From Hylemonella sp. (GTDB lineage Bacteria; Pseudomonadota; Gammaproteobacteria; Burkholderiales; Burkholderiaceae_C), in contig JAUXVI010000053.1 of assembly GCA_030680575.1 (NCBI GenBank), positions 1-64,000 of the forward strand: a stretch of DNA of 64,000 nucleotides, written 5' to 3'. Shown here one piece after another: positions 8,439 to 19,836 of this stretch (position 1 is its first letter; every line of letters starts with the position of its first letter). The position numbers and the translations under genes were made by a program. The notes beneath the pieces are model-generated. The model ran no database searches and was not told where the DNA came from. It was given only the letters and a program-made list of their open reading frames with translations.

Positions 8439-10991
8439 TCAGGCTGCACAGGCCGGCGCTTCCCGCTTCATCAAAGCGGCAAACAGACTGTGGGGGTCGA
8501 CCGCCTGGATCAGTACCTGCCCGCCATTGGCTTTGATGAAGTGCTTGACGAGGGCACGGTCGTCCAGGCTGCCAAACGGCGTGGGCATGATCTGCGCCTC
8601 GCTGAACTCCGGCACGCCATGCAGCTCGTCCACCAGCAGGCCCAGGGTCTGCTCACCGATGCGTACGATGATCACCTGGCTGCTCTTGTCGATGAAGGAG
8701 GGCGTGCCGCGGATCAGGTAGCCGAAATCGAACACCCAGACTGGCGCGCTGTCCCGCCCTTCATGCTGCAGGCCCAGCAGACCGACGCAGGCGCGACGTT
8801 CCCCGGTCGACACCGTCGTGATCTTGCTCGCCGGCAGCGCTTCCTGCGCATGTTCAGCCGGCAAGGCAAACAGCGCTCCGTCCATCAGAAAGGTCGCGTA
8901 TTCGCGTCCGCTCTGCCCCATCAGGTCGGTCTTGAAAATCGCCTGGGTTTTGGCACCCGCACCTGAGCGATCCCGCACTTCGCCCAGGAACTTGAACACA
9001 ATGGCCAGCACGTCTTCGTCATAGCCATCCGACACCTTGAATTCGCGGTAACCGCAGGACACCGTGCAGCCCATGATGGCGTATTGGCCGTCGTGCACCA
9101 CAATCCGTGAGGCACTCTCGCCATTGGGCAGCTGGCTCCAGCCTGCGTCGAGCGCCAGCACGCTGCCGACCGGTCGGGTCGGGTCGGTGCTGGAAATGAC
9201 ACGACCTGAACGATCGACAAACAGGGCCTGCATGTCTGCCTGATCACCCAGGCCACCCTTGAGCATGGCGGCGAACTCCGGCGCCGCATCGAACACGATG
9301 CCGATGCCACCGACCACCCTGGATTCGTTCTGCGGATCACGGATCGCTGCGTGGTAGATGTAGGTCGGCTGGCCGGCGTACAGTGCCGAGGACTCGAACG
9401 GCGTGACGTGGTAATCCTGCTCGCTGTGCAAAGCCTGCACGCGTGCCAGCGTTGCCGCATCCACATGCTGACCGATCACGTTGTTGCCGAGTGGCCCCGG
9501 CTGGGTGCTGGCCACGATGCAGCCATCCACGTCGTACACAAAGATGCGCGTGTAGACCGTATACAGCCGGTTGATGTAGTCCAGGATGTCGCCGATCTGC
9601 TTGCGCGCCGCCTCGTTCATCTGGGGCGCAGCCAGTGCCACACGCAACTCCGGCGTCAGCGCCCACCAGCGACAGTCGTCCGAACGCTCGTACAAATTGC
9701 GGTCGAGCAGGTCAACCAGCAGATGCGAAACGAACTCCGAATCGCGCAGGCTGGAGGCCAGCACCGTCTCGTACAGATCGCCGATCGACTTGGAGAACAG
9801 CTCATTGCTGCGGGCACCGGTCTCACTGATCTGATCCAGAATGGTCTTGAGCTTCATCAGCTCGCCACGCCGGCCGGCCGTCATCACCTGGCCGTTCCAG
9901 ACCACACGCCGGATCGTGTCAGCCGCCGTCATGATCTCGTACAGCGGCGCCGAGATGGACTGGGCATGCGACAGCAGACCTTCGCGCACGGCCGGCGCCA
10001 GCGTGGCCAGCGTGTTGCTGGTCGCGCCGGTGAAGGCCACATCAACCGGAATCATGACCTGGCCTTGCCAGCCTACCGGCCCCATGTAACCCTGATAGCC
10101 CTCGGCGCGGAAGGTGCGAACCAGGTACTCGCGCCCGGCAAACATCAGCAGTTGCGGCGACGCGCTCTGGTTGACCGGCACCAGCGCGCCGACCGGGATC
10201 CACAGCGGGTCGGCACTTTCGATGACCCGGTTGTCGCCGTCGAGCAGCAGCATGTTGGCGCGGCCGTCGGGGTCGCCGTGCGAACGAAAAATGCCCGCCA
10301 TCTCCTGCTCGAAGTTGAAACACAGGCACAGCACGCCAACCACCGCACCAGTCTGCGGGTGCAACATGCGCTTGGAATAGATCAATGCCTGGCGCTTGGC
10401 CGGACGCAGATCGCTGGCACGAAAGGTCTCCACGAAACCGTCGCTGTCCAGGGTCTGCGCCAACAGCGGGTCGCTACTGCCTTCCAGCGGCGTCGCCTCG
10501 TCGATCTGCACCAGCACGTTGCCGGCGGCATCGAGCAGGATGATCTCGTCGTACACGGTGTACTTGTTGCGATAGGCACGCAGGCGCTGGCGGATCGCCG
10601 ACGCATCGTCGCTCAAACCGGCGACGAAGGCGCACAACTCGTTGTCCGTGGCCAGGAAGCCGACGTCAGCCGTGCGCTCATAGAGGTTGCGCACCACGAT
10701 GTCGATCACATACTGTGCTTTGGTGCCGATCTCGGCCAGCACCGTGGCCACCTTTTCACCTACCAGGCTGGTCACCAGCTCTTCTTCCAGCCGGTTGAAG
10801 CCGTCACGCGTGGCGGCCATGGTCGGCAAAATGGCGCGCGCCTCCTCCGGGCAGTTCATCTTGGCGGATGATTCAATCATGCGCCACATCAGGTTGAGCT
10901 CCTGCAGTGCCTGTTCGCAACGGATGACGTCGCGCATATAGGGCAGAAAAGTATCGGTTTGCAGTCTGGCAGAGGTTTCCGTTTTACGCAT
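8439..10991 (-). CDS. soluble tandem cache-like protein with C-terminal CheW domain
   Basis: This 850-residue protein has no signal peptide and no stretch that looks like a membrane helix. Its first two thirds hold two copies of one sensory-type module. RNLYERTAD (101-109) and YTVYDEIILLDAAGNV (144-159) recur as RNLYERSDD (431-439) and YTVYTRIFVYDVDGCI (477-492). The aromatic Y(T/S)-x-hydrophobic-D-xx-G pattern resembles cache sensor domains. Residues ~695-845 form a CheW-like domain (YATFLMDGALFALPAEHAQEALPA, then IIVRIGEQTLGLLVDELHGV). CheW domains dock onto CheA and receptors, so the protein may feed a cytoplasmic signal into chemotaxis. There is no methyl-accepting or HAMP region. No other che gene is in the window. 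The gene is convergent with comM, 17 bases away. Confidence 0.75.
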   Translation of the reverse strand: MRKTETSARLQTDTFLPYMRDVIRCEQALQELNLMWRMIESSAKMNCPEEARAILPTMAATRDGFNRLEEELVTSLVGEKVATVLAEIGTKAQYVIDIVVRNLYERTADVGFLATDNELCAFVAGLSDDASAIRQRLRAYRNKYTVYDEIILLDAAGNVLVQIDEATPLEGSSDPLLAQTLDSDGFVETFRASDLRPAKRQALIYSKRMLHPQTGAVVGVLCLCFNFEQEMAGIFRSHGDPDGRANMLLLDGDNRVIESADPLWIPVGALVPVNQSASPQLLMFAGREYLVRTFRAEGYQGYMGPVGWQGQVMIPVDVAFTGATSNTLATLAPAVREGLLSHAQSISAPLYEIMTAADTIRRVVWNGQVMTAGRRGELMKLKTILDQISETGARSNELFSKSIGDLYETVLASSLRDSEFVSHLLVDLLDRNLYERSDDCRWWALTPELRVALAAPQMNEAARKQIGDILDYINRLYTVYTRIFVYDVDGCIVASTQPGPLGNNVIGQHVDAATLARVQALHSEQDYHVTPFESSALYAGQPTYIYHAAIRDPQNESRVVGGIGIVFDAAPEFAAMLKGGLGDQADMQALFVDRSGRVISSTDPTRPVGSVLALDAGWSQLPNGESASRIVVHDGQYAIMGCTVSCGYREFKVSDGYDEDVLAIVFKFLGEVRDRSGAGAKTQAIFKTDLMGQSGREYATFLMDGALFALPAEHAQEALPASKITTVSTGERRACVGLLGLQHEGRDSAPVWVFDFGYLIRGTPSFIDKSSQVIIVRIGEQTLGLLVDELHGVPEFSEAQIMPTPFGSLDDRALVKHFIKANGGQVLIQAVDPHSLFAALMKREAPACAA

Positions 10992-11065
10992 GTATCCCTA
11001 GCATTCTTTGGTATTGACTCACCTTCAAACCAAAGCAATTTCCGGGCCCGCGCCGACCGTCACGC

Positions 11066-12280
11066 CTAGTGCATGAGCGCATCGCGCCGCTTCAGCGCGT
11101 TGGCAAAAAAAGCGCCGACCAGCACCAGCACGGTGCCGCCGGCACCGATGACCGCCGCCGAACCGATACGGGTCACCAGGGCCGCAGCCAGCAACACGCC
11201 CACCGATTGGCCCAGGAACAGCGCGGAAGCGAACAGCGAGACGGCCGTGCCACGCGCGGCCGGTGCCATCTGCGTGGCATTGGCCTGCATGGTGTTGTGG
11301 AACATGAAGAAGCCGAAGCCGCCCAGCAGGCTGGCCGGGATGGTCGGCCCCCAGTGTGGGGAGATGGCAATCACCAAGGCCGCAACACCCAGCAATCCGA
11401 CGCCCAGCCGCACCAGGCCGCGTTCACCGAAACGACGGATCAGGAAGCGAGCCACCGCCATGTAGAACATGCCTCCCAGACCAAACAGCGCCACGATGGC
11501 GCCCGACACCGACAGCGACAGGCCCAGGACGTGGTGCAGATGCGAGGCCCAGATCGCCATGACGCCAAAACCGGCCGCCCCTTCGACAAAGGCCACCCCC
11601 AGCACCACACGCGACCAGCGGCCGGTGACGATGATGAGAGCCTGCGCCACAAAACCCGGGCGCACCAGGGGCTGAGTGTTCTGCGCCGCCGAAGGTGTCG
11701 GCCGCTGTCGCCGCAGGTCGGCCAACAGCAACAGCCCCACGGCGCCGAACAGCAAAGTCATGAAGCCGAAAGCCCAGCGCCAGCCCAGGCTGTCCGTGAA
11801 CACACCCCCCAGCAACTGACCACCGGCTATGCCCAGCGTGGTACCCAGCCCCACGCGTGCCAGCGTCTCCTGCCGCTGCTCATAGGCCACCGCATCGCCG
11901 ATCCAGGCCAGCGACAGCGGAATGACAGCGGCGGCCCCGAGCGCCACCAGCATGCGCGCCAGCACCAGCCCCTCCAGACTGGCGGCAAAGACCGCCACGA
12001 TGCTGCCCACGCTGCAGCCCAGCGTGGCCAGGGTCACGACACGGTACTTGCCTAGGCGGTCGCCCAGTGGGCCGTAAAACAATTGCGCCAGGCCATAGAC
12101 CACGGCGAACATCGACACCACCTGCGCCGCCTGCGCCAGGCTGGCGGAGAACTCACGCGACAACTCAGGCAACATCGCATCACACAGGCGCTGTGCCGAC
12201 ATACTGGAGAAAGTGGCAAACGACAGGAGCAGGACAGAGCGCCGCGTGGCTGCGGAGATGGAAGCATCAGCAGAAGTCAT
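11066..12280 (-). CDS. MFS transporter (drug/arabinose efflux type)
   Basis: A 12-helix major facilitator of 404 residues from the ATG at 12280; a TTG start 18 bases upstream is the alternative. It carries the loop 2-3 signature as GPLGDRLGKYRVV and a motif C-like stretch TTLGIAGGQLLGGVFTD in helix 5, which marks drug/proton antiporters. RRFGERGLVRLG in the second half repeats the loop motif. The substrate cannot be read from sequence; the family includes the Bcr/CflA and YdhP/AraJ-type exporters. It is the only gene in its unit, 74 bases from the cache-CheW gene on the same strand. Confidence 0.85.
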   Translation of the reverse strand: MTSADASISAATRRSVLLLSFATFSSMSAQRLCDAMLPELSREFSASLAQAAQVVSMFAVVYGLAQLFYGPLGDRLGKYRVVTLATLGCSVGSIVAVFAASLEGLVLARMLVALGAAAVIPLSLAWIGDAVAYEQRQETLARVGLGTTLGIAGGQLLGGVFTDSLGWRWAFGFMTLLFGAVGLLLLADLRRQRPTPSAAQNTQPLVRPGFVAQALIIVTGRWSRVVLGVAFVEGAAGFGVMAIWASHLHHVLGLSLSVSGAIVALFGLGGMFYMAVARFLIRRFGERGLVRLGVGLLGVAALVIAISPHWGPTIPASLLGGFGFFMFHNTMQANATQMAPAARGTAVSLFASALFLGQSVGVLLAAALVTRIGSAAVIGAGGTVLVLVGAFFANALKRRDALMH

Positions 12281-12430
12281 GTGCGATGGAAAAGTCAATC
12301 AGGTCAAGGTCAGCGCACCACCAGCCGCTGCCTGATGCACACAGCTGGCCATTCTAGGCAGACCCCGCCTGGCACGCTGCGCACCCGAATCTTGCCCTGG
12401 CGGAACACCGGGGCTTGCCACCCACCTGTT

Positions 12431-12449
12431 AGCTATCAATTTCATAGCT
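12431..12449. repeat. palindromic head of the dispersed repeat, copy 1
   Basis: AGCTAT-CAATTTC-ATAGCT is the palindromic head shared with copies at 21369, 23251, 43656, 49857 and 54562. It is followed by TAATGCGCAGC, the start of the repeat body. It is intergenic, about 65 bases ahead of an MFS gene. Confidence 0.6.
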
Positions 12450-12512
12450 TAATGCGCAGCAAACACGTGGCCTGCACGGCAAAACATCGATTGAATTTGT
12501 CATAATCCACAC

Positions 12513-13721
12513 ATGCACCCCACCGCCCGCAACGCCCCACACCTGATCGGCTGGCTGTCGCTGGCGCAACTCATCGGCTGGGGCAGCGTGTTCTACACCT
12601 TCGCCCTGCTGCTCGAACCGGTGGAGCGCGAACTGGGCCTGAGCCGTGCCCAGTCTTCGCTGGGTTTCAGCCTGGCGCTGCTGGTCGAAGGGCTGCTGGC
12701 CTACCCGGTGGGTCGCCTGATCGACCGCGGCCATGAGCGCGCGGTGATGACCGGCGGCTCGCTGCTGGTGGCCCTGTGCCTGGCACTGCACAGCGGCATC
12801 GACAGCATGGCGGGCTTTTACGCCGTCTGGCTCGGGCTCGGCGCCGGGCTGGCGGCCACGCTCTACCCACCGGTCTTCGCCGTGGTCATCCGGCGCTACC
12901 CGCATGACTTTCGCCGCGCCATCATCACCATCACCTTTCTGGGCGGCCTGGCCAGCACGGTGTTCATCCCGCTGACCGCCTGGCTGATCCAGGCGCTGGG
13001 CTGGCGCCATGCCCTGCTGGTGCTGGCCGCCCTGCAGCTGCTGGTGTGCGCGCCGCTACACGCCCTCGTGCTGCGCCATGCGCCCGCCGGTCAGGCCCAT
13101 GCCACAAGCCAGGCGACGGCGTCCGCCCCGCTCAAGCGGCACTTGCTGAGTGCGCCCTTTCTGCTGGTCGGCCTCTTCATCGTGCTGCTCATGGCCGTGA
13201 CCGCCGCGCTGCCGGCCCACATGGTGAGCCTGCTGCGCGAGAACGGACTGGCGGAGTCCTGGGTCATCGCCATTCCGGCGGCCATCGGCGTGCTGCAGGT
13301 ACTGGGGCGGGTGCTGCTGTACTTCTTTGAGCAGCATATGGACCTGCATCTGGCCAATCGGCTCATCCCCGTGCTGATTTCTCTGGGCTTGTTGGCACTG
13401 CTGGTCGCCCCCTGGTTCGGCCGCGCACAGGTGGCGGTGGTGCTGTTGTTCGTGCTGTTGTATGGCATGGGCAACGGCATGCTCACCATCGTCAAGGGCA
13501 CCGCGGTCGCTGAGTACGTGGACCGTACCCAGGTGGCCTCGCTCAACGGCGCGCTCGGCGTGCCGATGGCCCTGGGCCGGGCAGCAGCGCCGTGGCTGCT
13601 CGGACTGCTGTGGAGCCCGTCCGGCGGTTATGCCTCGGGCTTGTGGCTGATGCTGGGCCTGAGCCTGGTCGGCGTGGCGGCCCTGGCAGGCGCTCAGCGG
13701 CTGGCACGACCAAGGCACTGA
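12513..13721 (+). CDS. MFS transporter
   Basis: A 402-residue major facilitator with twelve predicted helices. The N-terminal half shows LSLAQLIGWGSVFYTFALLL and the loop PVGRLIDRGHERAVM, a variant of motif A. The start of family members of this branch (monocarboxylate/oxalate-type MFS) is similar, with a GWG motif in helix 1. A poorly conserved cytoplasmic loop rich in Ala and His lies between helices 6 and 7. The substrate is unknown. It is divergent from the exporter at 11066 and no ribosome site is obvious at this ATG, although the codon bias begins exactly here. Confidence 0.82.
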   Translation: MHPTARNAPHLIGWLSLAQLIGWGSVFYTFALLLEPVERELGLSRAQSSLGFSLALLVEGLLAYPVGRLIDRGHERAVMTGGSLLVALCLALHSGIDSMAGFYAVWLGLGAGLAATLYPPVFAVVIRRYPHDFRRAIITITFLGGLASTVFIPLTAWLIQALGWRHALLVLAALQLLVCAPLHALVLRHAPAGQAHATSQATASAPLKRHLLSAPFLLVGLFIVLLMAVTAALPAHMVSLLRENGLAESWVIAIPAAIGVLQVLGRVLLYFFEQHMDLHLANRLIPVLISLGLLALLVAPWFGRAQVAVVLLFVLLYGMGNGMLTIVKGTAVAEYVDRTQVASLNGALGVPMALGRAAAPWLLGLLWSPSGGYASGLWLMLGLSLVGVAALAGAQRLARPRH

Positions 13722-13769
13722 ACCGGCACTGAAGGCGGCCTACGCTGCCGCCCACAAGCTCGACGTGGT

Positions 13770-14468
13770 TCAGTTGAGCGGCTGCAGGGTATTGCCTTCG
13801 ACCCGCACGCGTGCACCGACGCTGGCCGGCGTGGCCTGCTCGATGCTGTGGAAACTGCCGTCATCCATGCGCAACTCCACGCGGTAGGCCGTCACTTTTT
13901 TCATCTTTTTCTCGACCGCATTACCAGCCAGGCCACCGCCCACCGCACCGGCAATGGTGGCCAACGTCTTGCCGTCGCCACCACCAAACTGGTTGCCGAC
14001 CAGGGCACCGAGCACGCCACCGGCCACGGCACCAGCGCCACTGCCCGTGCCCTCGCGTTCCACCGGCGTCACGGCGGTCACCGTGGCGCAGTTCAGGCAG
14101 ACCTCCTTGGCAGGCAGCACAGTGGTGGATTTGCCCGTCGCCGTGTCGGCCGATGCTGTTGCGGACGATCCGCTGCTACCGGCAGGCTTGGCAGACCGGC
14201 TGGCCACCGCCTTGCCTGCGCCGGTTTTTTTCTCAGGTGCAACGGCCTTCGGTTCTAGCGCCGGCACGGGTTGGGAAGCGCTCAGCGCCGGCACCACCAC
14301 CGGCACGGGAACCGGGCTCACTGCGGCGGTGTGCAGCGCCTCCTGGCGCGTTTGCACGTAATACAGTGCCGAGCCCAGGGCCACCACCGCCACACCAAGC
14401 ACGCCTATCGCGGCCCACAGGGTTTGGTTACGCGCCGAGCTGGATGCGGTTTGCGACATATCGTTCAT
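13770..14468 (-). CDS. glycine-zipper envelope protein
   Basis: The 232-residue protein starts at the ATG at 14468, with GAGGAA upstream. One membrane helix near the N-terminus (TLWAAIGVLGVAVVALGSALYYV) is followed by a long Pro/Ala/Ser-rich linker to about residue 120. A CLNC motif follows, then two glycine-zipper helices (GAGAVAGGVLGALVGNQFGG and LATIAGAVGGGLAGNAVEKK). This is the 17-kDa surface antigen-like glycine-zipper domain. The C-terminal ~45 residues (YRVELRMDDGSFHSI) form a small beta domain usual in these proteins. It is likely anchored in the inner membrane and faces the periplasm. Function is unknown; relatives are often tied to envelope integrity. Confidence 0.75.
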   Translation of the reverse strand: MNDMSQTASSSARNQTLWAAIGVLGVAVVALGSALYYVQTRQEALHTAAVSPVPVPVVVPALSASQPVPALEPKAVAPEKKTGAGKAVASRSAKPAGSSGSSATASADTATGKSTTVLPAKEVCLNCATVTAVTPVEREGTGSGAGAVAGGVLGALVGNQFGGGDGKTLATIAGAVGGGLAGNAVEKKMKKVTAYRVELRMDDGSFHSIEQATPASVGARVRVEGNTLQPLN

Positions 14469-14653
14469 CTTGTGTTCCTCTTGCAAAAACGGGCAGCAGG
14501 CCGGATGCCTCTGACGTCACTCTTGATGTAACGCGCTGACGGTACGAAGGTAAACAGGAACGGACACGATTTGCGTGTCTGCTTTGTAAGCTTAGGTAAA
14601 TCTGCGTCTCGCAAGCCGGCGGCGGCAAAGACCCCGAGCACCTCAGGGCTACA

Positions 14654-17374
<2,721 letters not shown>

Positions 17375-17378
17375 GCGT

Positions 17379-17463
17379 CTCACCTGAAGGATTCAAAACA
17401 GGTGAGCGTCGTTGGGACATCCAAGCCTGACGACATTGAATGCCGCTGCAACGCTCCTTGGAT
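17379..17463 (-). promoter_or_regulatory. S-adenosylhomocysteine (SAH) riboswitch controlling metH
   Basis: Read on the minus strand, the aptamer runs TCCAAGGAGCGTTGCAGCGG ... GTCAGGCTTGGA ... AACGACGCTCACC. This matches the SAH riboswitch core as I remember it (GGAGCGnUGC, then CAGGCUnGG, then AACGnCGCUCAC). The TCCAAG/CTTGGA and GAGCG/CGCTC pairings are both present. Known SAH riboswitches sit upstream of metH and ahcY in Burkholderiales and switch expression on. The 3' strand CTCACCTG (17399-17406) is perfectly complementary to the Shine-Dalgarno CAGGTGAG (17379-17386). Confidence 0.88.
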
Positions 17464-17531
17464 CAGCCGTGATTTTAAAGGCTTTGCGGCAGGCCTGTTG
17501 GGTACGTGTACTGAATGAACTGTCGGCCGCT

Positions 17532-18599
17532 TCAGATGGCTGTCGCATGCAGCGGGATCACGCGGCGCGTCTGGCCGTCCTTCTCTTGCACGGCCCGCGC
17601 GCGCAGCTGGCCGCAGCCGCCTTCAACATCTTGCCCAGCCGATTGCCGCAACTTGGTCAGGATGCCGCGCTGGTGCAGGCGGCGCGCCATGTCGGCAGCC
17701 TGCTCCCAACTGGGTCGCCGGTAGGGCATGCCCTCACCCTCGTTGTAGGGAATCAGGTTGAGGATGGCGTACTTGCCGTGCAGCAGGCGCACCAGGCCCT
17801 CGACTTCCTCGTCGGTGTCGTTGATGCCTTCGAGCAGCGTCCATTGGTACTGGATCGGATAGCCGCTGGCACGGGCATACCGCTCGGCCGCATCCACCAA
17901 CGCCTGCGGTGTCAGGCGCGGCGCCCGCGGCAACAGTTGCTCGCGCAAGTCGGCGCGCGTGGTGTGCAGCGACAGGGCCAGCGCCGGCCGCACCTGGCCT
18001 TCGTCACGCGCCATCAAGGCCTCAAAAACACGCGGATCACCGACGGTGGAAAAGACCAGGTTCTTGTGGCCAATGTTGCCCGCCGTGCCCAGCAGATCGA
18101 TCGCCTCCAGCACGTTGTCCAGGTTGTGCGCCGGCTCGCCCATGCCCATGAGCACCACGCGCTTCACCGGCCGGTGCTGCCGCGCCAATGCGACCTGCGC
18201 CACGATCTCGGCGCTGCCCAACTGGCGAATCAGGCCGGTGGTGCCGGTCATGCAGAACACACACCCCACGGCACAGCCGACCTGGGTGGAGACGCACAGC
18301 GCCGGGATGCGACCCGGTGGCAGCAGCACGCTTTCCACCAGTTGGCCATCAGCCAGCGCCACCACCAGGCGCTGCGAGCCGTCTTCCCCCGGATGCTCGG
18401 AATGCAGCGTGGTCAGACCCGCCAGTTCACGCTCGATGGCCGGCAAAGCGGCGCGCAGCGTGGTGGGCAGAAAGGCCTCGATCGGGCGCTTGCCATGCGT
18501 CTGCGGCAGCGCCTGCGACCACAGGCGCAACACGCGGTGTTCATGACGGGGGTTGGCGCCGAGCGCCCGTAGGCGCTGGCGCAGATCTTCAATCTGCAT
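17532..18599 (-). CDS. RlmN/Cfr-family radical SAM RNA methyltransferase-like protein
   Basis: The 355-residue protein has the radical SAM cluster CAVGCVFC around residues 112-119, the GMGEP motif (~150) and FSTVGDPRVF. The C-terminal part ends KLRQSAGQDVEGGCGQLRAR; the CGQL cysteine is the methyl-carrying residue in RlmN and Cfr. RlmN methylates C2 of A2503 in 23S rRNA and A37 in some tRNAs. The N-terminal domain (LRQRLRALGANPRHEHRVLRLW) is less typical than in canonical RlmN, so this may be a second paralog; I would not assign the symbol. It sits between riboswitch-controlled metH and terC, on the same strand. Confidence 0.8.
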   Translation of the reverse strand: MQIEDLRQRLRALGANPRHEHRVLRLWSQALPQTHGKRPIEAFLPTTLRAALPAIERELAGLTTLHSEHPGEDGSQRLVVALADGQLVESVLLPPGRIPALCVSTQVGCAVGCVFCMTGTTGLIRQLGSAEIVAQVALARQHRPVKRVVLMGMGEPAHNLDNVLEAIDLLGTAGNIGHKNLVFSTVGDPRVFEALMARDEGQVRPALALSLHTTRADLREQLLPRAPRLTPQALVDAAERYARASGYPIQYQWTLLEGINDTDEEVEGLVRLLHGKYAILNLIPYNEGEGMPYRRPSWEQAADMARRLHQRGILTKLRQSAGQDVEGGCGQLRARAVQEKDGQTRRVIPLHATAI

Positions 18600-18636
18600 G
18601 GGGTCCGGCCAATGGCCCCGACGGGGGCCAGGGCCG

Positions 18637-19608
18637 TTAGCTTACCCGCTTGCCCGACCGGCTGGGCGACGCGGTGCGCGCGCTCCAGACCATGGTGACG
18701 GCCAAGATGCCCAGCACCACGGCCAGCGAGACGGCCACCGGGATCTTGTAGAGGTCGATCAGCATCATCTTGGTGCCGATGAAGACCAGGATCACCGCCA
18801 GGCCGTAGTTCAGCAGGTGAAAGCGGCTGGCCGCCGCCTGCAGCAGGAAGAACATGGCGCGCAGGCCCAGGATGGCAAACACATTGCTGGTCAGCACGAT
18901 GAACGGGTCTTGCGTGATGGCAAAGATGGCCGGGATCGAGTCGACCGCAAAGATCACATCGGTCAGGCCGACCAAGGCCACCACCATCAGCAGCGGCGTG
19001 GCGATGCGCCGGCCGTTCTCGACAGTCCAGAACTTCTCGCCATCAAAGTCGCGGCTCACCGGCAAAAGCCGGCGCAGCAGCTTGAGGGCCGGGTTGTCGT
19101 CCAGGCTGCTTTCCTTGCCGGCCGCCCACCACATCTTGACGCCGGTGAGGATGAGGAAAGCCCCGAACAGGTACAGGATCCAGTGGAACTGGGATAACAA
19201 CCAGCCGCCGACCAGGATCATGACCGTGCGCAGCACGATGGCGCCGATGATGCCGATCATCAGCACGCGCTTCTGGTAGGCCGCCGGCACGGCGAAGTAG
19301 GTGAAGATGAGCAGGAAGACGAAGATGTTGTCCACTGCCAGGCTCTTCTCGATCAGGTAGCCGGTGAGGAACTCCAGCGATTTCTCGTTGGCCAGCGCCG
19401 TGGAGCCGGTCTCGCGCTGCACCGCCCACCAGAACAGGCCGTTGAAGACGAAACTCAGGGCGACCCAGATCAGCGACCAGTTCAGCGCCTCCTTGACGCC
19501 CACTTCGTGGGAGCCCTGTTTCTTGAGGACGACGAAATCGACGAACAGCGCCGCCAGCACGAAGGCGACAAAAACCAGCCACAGCCACAGTGGCGCAATG
19601 CTTTGCAT
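18637..19608 (-). CDS. TerC/Alx-family membrane protein
   Basis: This integral membrane protein has 323 residues from the ATG at 19608, with GAGG six bases upstream. The many hydrophobic helices carry the family acidic motifs: EKSLAVDNIFVFLLIF near residue 90 and VGLTDVIFAVDSIPAIFAIT near 210. Two aspartates in membrane helices (DN and DS) are the conserved metal-binding candidates. TerC/Alx proteins are implicated in Mn2+ export and in metal supply to secreted enzymes. The yybP-ykoY riboswitch upstream, which senses Mn2+, fits a manganese homeostasis role better than tellurite resistance, the origin of the name. Confidence 0.9.
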   Translation of the reverse strand: MQSIAPLWLWLVFVAFVLAALFVDFVVLKKQGSHEVGVKEALNWSLIWVALSFVFNGLFWWAVQRETGSTALANEKSLEFLTGYLIEKSLAVDNIFVFLLIFTYFAVPAAYQKRVLMIGIIGAIVLRTVMILVGGWLLSQFHWILYLFGAFLILTGVKMWWAAGKESSLDDNPALKLLRRLLPVSRDFDGEKFWTVENGRRIATPLLMVVALVGLTDVIFAVDSIPAIFAITQDPFIVLTSNVFAILGLRAMFFLLQAAASRFHLLNYGLAVILVFIGTKMMLIDLYKIPVAVSLAVVLGILAVTMVWSARTASPSRSGKRVS

Positions 19609-19639
19609 AAAAAACCTCGCTTGCAGTGTTGATGAAACA

Positions 19640-19775
19640 CCCGCAAGGTCTTGTCGGGTCCGCACGATGGATGCGGGCCGCCAGCGCCGGCTGTTTTGAC
19701 ACAGCGTATTGACGGCGCGGGCCCCAGCGCCGGGAGCGTGGGCTCCGCTGGCTGGTCGGCTACTCCCCTTGATGG
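19640..19775 (-). promoter_or_regulatory. yybP-ykoY (Mn2+) riboswitch upstream of terC
   Basis: On the minus strand the leader contains AAGGGGAGTAGCC at its 5' end (about 19770-19758) and CAAGACCTT at its 3' end (19653-19645). These are the two conserved strands of the yybP-ykoY aptamer, whose best known examples precede Alx/TerC genes. GC-rich stems fill the ~105 bases between. A further CTTGC...GCAAG hairpin follows, directly before the terC ribosome site. Confidence 0.82.
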
Positions 19776-19836
19776 GAAACCGTATTGTGCCGCTGGTGGC
19801 AAATCCCCAGGGCGGCTGAGGACAAGCTGCCGGGCG

